From: Fonsecaea monophora
Taxonomy: Eukaryota; Ascomycota; Eurotiomycetes; Chaetothyriales; Herpotrichiellaceae
DNA: 64,000 bases
Direction of reading: 5' to 3'
Assembly: GCF_001642475.1 (NCBI RefSeq)
Contig: NW_019173978.1
Span: forward strand, 124,001-188,000
The notes below the pieces were generated by a model. It searched no databases and had not been told where the DNA came from. It was given only the letters and a program-made list of their open reading frames with translations. The stretch's first letter is position 1. Each line of letters starts with the position of its first letter. The translations under genes and the position numbers were made by a program. Below are positions 59,785 to 64,000 of the stretch, one piece after another.

Positions 59785-60876
59785 ATGACACTGCTAGCCC
59801 GTCTCCTAGCGCGGGCGACGCTTGTCGGCAGCGCCACTGCAGTGCTTCAGCAGGCTGTGGCTGGCGCCCCGTATGTGTATACAAGCTGGACGCAGTTCCC
59901 GACCTGCGCGCAGACCTGCTACAGCACCGCGCTCCTCCAGGCTTTCGGGTGCTGCGGCTCCATCCTCTCCGGCGGCGGGAATGGAGACCCTTCACCTTCC
60001 TATGCATCTGCTTCGGTCTCTGACACTGTCACTGCCACGACCACCGCCACGACGAATGACAATAATGTGGGTATTATCGACGACGACTCCCCCTCCGCCG
60101 TGCTCCGGCGATGTATCTGCACAGACTGCTCGTACCGCACAGCCTTAGCAGCCTGCTTGAGCGGGTCTTGCACGACAGCAGAGGCCTCGGTCGACGACAT
60201 TTTGGGTCTGAATGATCGCGTGTTCTGCAACGCCAGCGTGGACGCCACCGTGCAGATGTGGGATCGCAATTTGATCTGGGTGGTTGTGGTTGGTGCGCAG
60301 GGCGATGAGTCGTCATCGTCATCGTCGTCAGGAACTCCACGGGAAATGGTTTGGACTTGTGCGACGGGGACTTCAAGTGTTACTGAGACGCCCACTGCAG
60401 TCACCAGCAGTAGTAGCAGTAGCAGTAGCGCCTCCTCAATGTCTCAGGTTTGTTTCCCCTCTTTGCTCTGCGTCCCTCTCAATCAGATTGAGTTTACCAT
60501 GCTGATGGGGAGAGAATAGACCACCGTACAAGCCATTCAAACGACGACCATCACGGCAACTCTGACGCTAGACCCCTCTTATCCTAGTCAGGCCACCAAT
60601 CCAAGCAGTGTTATTACTTTGACAGTTCCGTTGGAGACAGGAAGCGATATCGTCTCAGCTTTGACGTCGACATCTACCACTCTGAGTAGTTCCACGCCAA
60701 CAACAGCTCCCACGTCCCTGTCGAGCATGACAACGGATTCATCGAGTACGTCGGAAAGAAGCAGCACCGTCACCCTCGTTTCTGTGGCGGCAAGTGGCTG
60801 GGCAACTCCACCCTTTCGTTCATTCGGAGCGGGAATTCTTCTCGTGTCGGCTGTGATCATTTGTCTCGTCTATTGA
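59785..60876 (+). CDS. secreted, GPI-anchored CFEM-like protein (array member 3)
   Basis: Exons 59785-60447 and 60520-60876 (72-bp intron, GTTTGT...GAATAG, phase 0) give 339 aa. The N-terminal MTLLARLLARATLVGSATAV is a signal peptide. The Cys region reads FPTCAQTCYSTALLQAFGCC, then an insert of about 45 residues rich in Ser/Thr/Gly/Asp, then RRCICTDCSYRTALAACLSGSC and RVFCNASVDATV. It shares CxCxxC with member 2 and FCNxxVD with both. A poly-Ser stretch (SSSSSSSG; SSSSSSSSASS) and Thr-rich stalk lead to a hydrophobic end, GILLVSAVIICLVY, as for GPI anchoring. An in-frame ATG at 59623 exists but the signal peptide begins at 59785, and that start was chosen. Confidence 0.82.
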
Positions 60877-62998
60877 CCACACTGCATCCGACGATCGATA
60901 AGAACCATGTATCCGAAGGGTCTGCCAAGGTTTGGTTTTCTTGCTTGATCGGGACCAACGCTTCGTCAAACATTATCGGCTCGTCACCATTTGTCCTGAA
61001 GAATGCAGACTGTGTGGGGGTTATTTCCCTCCTATGCAGAGCTATCAGACCCCCGGAGTCGTGTTGTGTCGGTTCGTCAGTGCTTGCAGGTCGAAGATAT
61101 CATCAAGGATGGTATACGTAGATAGGACCTGTACAACTAGACGACATGGAGATGGGGAGTGATTGTTTCAGACAAAGGACGAGATACTTAGTGCAAGTCT
61201 TGGATGGCACCTCATATGAATAGTAGAATTAACACTTGCCCATGCCCCACCATTATGTGTCATGCCTTGATCCTATCCTGCTAATAGGTCGTAGTTGGGC
61301 AGCAAAACTTCGTTTACCCCTCTAGCATGCCACTTTTGGCTTCTCATTCATCCGACCATGAGGCCAAACGGAAATGGTTCTCACCGACTTGAGAAGGTTT
61401 ATCTCAATCGCATGGGGACGACAGAACAGATTCAGGTCTCGATGAGTTTCAGACGGAGACAACACGTTCCATAGTCAGTTGGCAGGCCTCCCAGCTGCAG
61501 ACAAGGGCAGACAAGGTAGACAAGGGAGAGAAAGGCGACAAATGAGCAAGATACCATAACAATATTGGTTGAAGATTGTGGAGAAGCTGTCACGCAGACT
61601 AGTGCGTCGAGATTGGCGAACAGAATGAAGGTCGCCTACATCCAGGGTTCAAGACGTCTGCCGCTATCTTGGATAATTGGATAGTCGTGTCAATCTGTAC
61701 ATGTCTCATTGAGCCACACTTTATGGGACATGCTAGACACAATCACGAAAACGTAGGTAGCAGAATCAGACATATTTACGGTTTCTGTGAGGTGCAACTC
61801 TACCTCTGAGCATCCTCGCTCAGTTTTGTCAACCGCCGTAGGCTCGTCCATGTACTTGTCTCCTGGCTTGTCTTCACTCTAGTTAACAGCGGACTTGACA
61901 GCTATATTCTTCGAGACATGACAAAAGTCACGAAGTGACGACTTTGTGCGGTTCAGCCTCTCAAGATGGCTTTCTATGTCCGCAATCTCTTGGGCGAATT
62001 CACGAGCTCCGATGGTGTCATTATTCATTCTGAAGTAGGTCAGGAAACTCTCGTACGCGAGCACGGAGGTGGTGATGTCTGCAATGCCTTTTAATCGGTT
62101 CCAGTTTGAACATTTTTGCGGGTATGGACGTCAAGTCCAAAGGCAGCTGACAATATGAGCCCGCCTTCTGAAATACAGGAATACGTAGTATGGGTAGTCA
62201 ATCCTCTGCCTGGGGGGCTTTCAGCGTATGAGGCGCTCTAATTTATCCACTGCCTGAACCTCTTCTACCCCGGCCTCTGTTGAGACTAGGACTCCGGAGT
62301 CGTAACTGATATGCACAGTTGCTTCCAAACGCGGGCGAGTTACTAAATGACGCCTCGATAGTATCTCGTGCGTTGAATGGTTTGGCGAAGCGTCGAGGCT
62401 CCGAGGGCGTAGGTATTCGACATTCCCGACTTTTCGTAATCGACAAGTTATTACTGCCCCAACTTTTACATCTTGTTCCCGATCATGCTTGTGAACAACG
62501 CCTCGACCGGTAGTCTAACAACCGAAGCAAGTCCAATGAAGTCAGCCGTGCCTCATGGGGCTGTAGCCTTGTAATCAAGGTATCGACTCATGGGATCATC
62601 TTGATAGGAAGAACTCGTCCAATGGACCATGAACCAAAATGGTAAAGGGCAGGCTTAGGTAGGCAGGTAGGCAGTGCTTGTTAATGGTGCTAGTCCAAAT
62701 TGGGGAGTCCCCGGATATCTCTCAATGTCACTCCGCGCTCCTTCACAGGTGGACCCACACCGTAGTCCTCGTAAGTGGACGCTTATGCAACTCCAGACCT
62801 ATGCACAAACAGACGGGGAGGAGCGTACAGTAAGCATGTAATGACCAAGTGCTCATGAGAGCCTTCCCCATAGCCCTGGGAAGAGCCTAGGGCAAGATCC
62901 ACATCAAGTTCCAATATGATGGAACTCGCGTCCTTCATCAAACGCTTCACGGTGACAGTGGTCAACTCCGTCGGAACTCAATCTTCATTGACATCGCC
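60877..62998. other. long spacer with a possible relic frame
   Basis: 2.1 kb. CAGACAAGG/TAGACAAGG units repeat near 61498-61530. The minus-strand open stretch 62130-61879 is listed separately. Nothing else is supported. Confidence 0.5.
61879..62130 (-). pseudogene. protein-like open fragment, possible terminal exon or gene relic
   Basis: About 84 codons open to a stop at 61879, reading NWNRLKGIADITTSVLAYES, then FLTYFRMNNDTIGAREF and AQEIADIESHLERLNRTKSS. Heptad-like spacing of hydrophobics and coding-like composition suggest helical coding sequence, but I found no in-phase upstream exon, signal or domain. It could be a relic of a decayed gene, a 3' exon, or chance. Confidence 0.25.
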
Positions 62999-64000
62999 AT
63001 GGGTTCTCTGGACATTGCTGGAGGATGGCCGAAAGGTGCCTTGCCTCCCATTGCGGACATCATTAACAAGCCGGTGGACTCGCCACGGCCCATCAAGGTG
63101 ATCATGTTTGGCGCCGGGCTGGCTGGTGTCATGGGTGGTATATTGATCCCCAGAGCCATCAGAAACCTGGAATTGGTGATCTATGACAAGAACCCGAGTC
63201 TTGGAGGAGTATGGTATGAGAACAAGTAAAGGCGCCAACAAGTTACCACAAACCCCCGGAAAACGGTAAACTGATGATTAGAAAGGTATCCTGGAGTTGC
63301 CTGCGACGTTCCCTCCCATGTTTACCAATTCACGTTCGAGAACAACACCCAATGGAGCAGCTATTATGCCCCAGGGCCAGAAATCCTGAGCTACCTCCAA
63401 CGAACCGCGGACAAGTATGGCGCAACCAAACACATGAAGTTGCAACACAAGATTCTAAAAGCCAAGTGGCACGAGGGTGAGGGAAAGTGGCATGTCGATG
63501 TCCAGAACTTGGTGACGGGCGAGGTTAGGATGATTCTGAAACCTTTTTTATTCAACGGCATCCGGTGCTGACGACCATTGCTTTAGACCTTTACAGACAA
63601 GTCGGACGCCATTATCACGGGACTAGGCAACCTCAACGTATGGAAACTGCCCGATATCCCAGGGTTACAGTCATTCAAGGGCAAGGTTATGCACTCCGCC
63701 GGCTGGGACACGTCGTACGACTACACGGACAAGAAGGTCGCCCTCATCGGCGCAGGCTCGAGTGGGATCCAGATTCTTCCCAGCGTTCTCCCCAAGGTAA
63801 AACATGTCGACCATTATATGAAGAGCAGGACCTGGATCACTCCAGGAGGGATTGGCTCGGAAGGGTTGCTCGACAGGGACATGAAACGTGAGTCTTGGAG
63901 ATTGCGTACATCAAAGTCGGCTCCTCTCTCACACTGTACTAGCTCAAACTCCGGCCGAGGACCTGGAAAAGTTCCGAAATCATCCTGAAGAATATCTCAA
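62999..64000 (+). CDS. Baeyer-Villiger-type FAD monooxygenase, N-terminal part, cut by window edge
   Basis: Exons 62999-63225, 63286-63523, 63587-63887 and 63943 onward join in phase. The FAD Rossmann motif is GAGLAG (residues 38-43). Then come NKYPGVACDVPSHVYQF (across intron 1, substrate/FAD contact region), the type-I BVMO fingerprint FKGKVMHSAGWD near residue 185, and a second, NADPH-binding motif GAGSSG at 210-215. Such enzymes insert one O atom next to a ketone using FAD and NADPH, often in steroid or polyketide metabolism. The first intron uses an AAAG acceptor (63285). Only the first 275 residues or so lie in the window; about half the usual length is missing off the right edge. The substrate cannot be read. 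Confidence 0.9.

Overview
The window is nuclear DNA of a filamentous ascomycete (Pezizomycotina). The evidence is many 47-150 bp GT-AG introns with CTRAY-like branch sites, mixed gene orientation, and intergenic spacers of 0.5-2 kb. Fungus-restricted families also appear: a HET-domain protein, CFEM-like GPI-anchored proteins, a CBS/PB1 protein and a fungal RhoGAP. The style fits Eurotiomycetes or Chaetothyriales, but sequence alone does not fix the genus. I rebuilt 26 protein genes, almost all with in-phase splice junctions. I saw no tRNA, rRNA, CRISPR array or intact transposon.

Left part (1-6.5 kb): the 5' end of a HET-domain gene running off the edge, an MFS transporter, a small one-helix membrane protein, and a 14-3-3 gene with an 8-nt microexon. 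From 7.5 to 34 kb the content is mostly housekeeping: SERCA-type Ca2+ ATPase, a DCAF7/WDR68 WD40 scaffold with a polyQ N-terminal extension, phosphopantetheine adenylyltransferase, a C2H2-like protein, Rab geranylgeranyltransferase beta, a RhoGAP, Rrs1, two small orphan genes, and a CBS/PB1 tail-anchored protein.

From 34.5 to 52.2 kb: PEX1 and MCM7 share a divergent promoter with three ACGCG (MluI-box-like) elements. They are followed by a cyclase-family enzyme, the mitoribosomal GTPase mS29/DAP3 divergent from ribosomal protein eS26, the Mediator kinase CDK8/Ssn3, and a sugar-porter transporter.

Right part (53-64 kb) is accessory in character: a secreted type-B carboxylesterase, then three tandem plus-strand genes for signal-peptide-bearing, cysteine-patterned (CFEM-like), Ser/Thr-rich proteins sharing an FCNxxVD signature, then about 2 kb with one possible relic frame, and finally a Baeyer-Villiger-type flavin monooxygenase cut by the right edge. 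The tandem CFEM-like array is the most interesting locus. The microexon, the GC-AG introns, the MCM7 promoter boxes, the unresolved RhoGAP leader and the two orphan genes are the other points worth checking.
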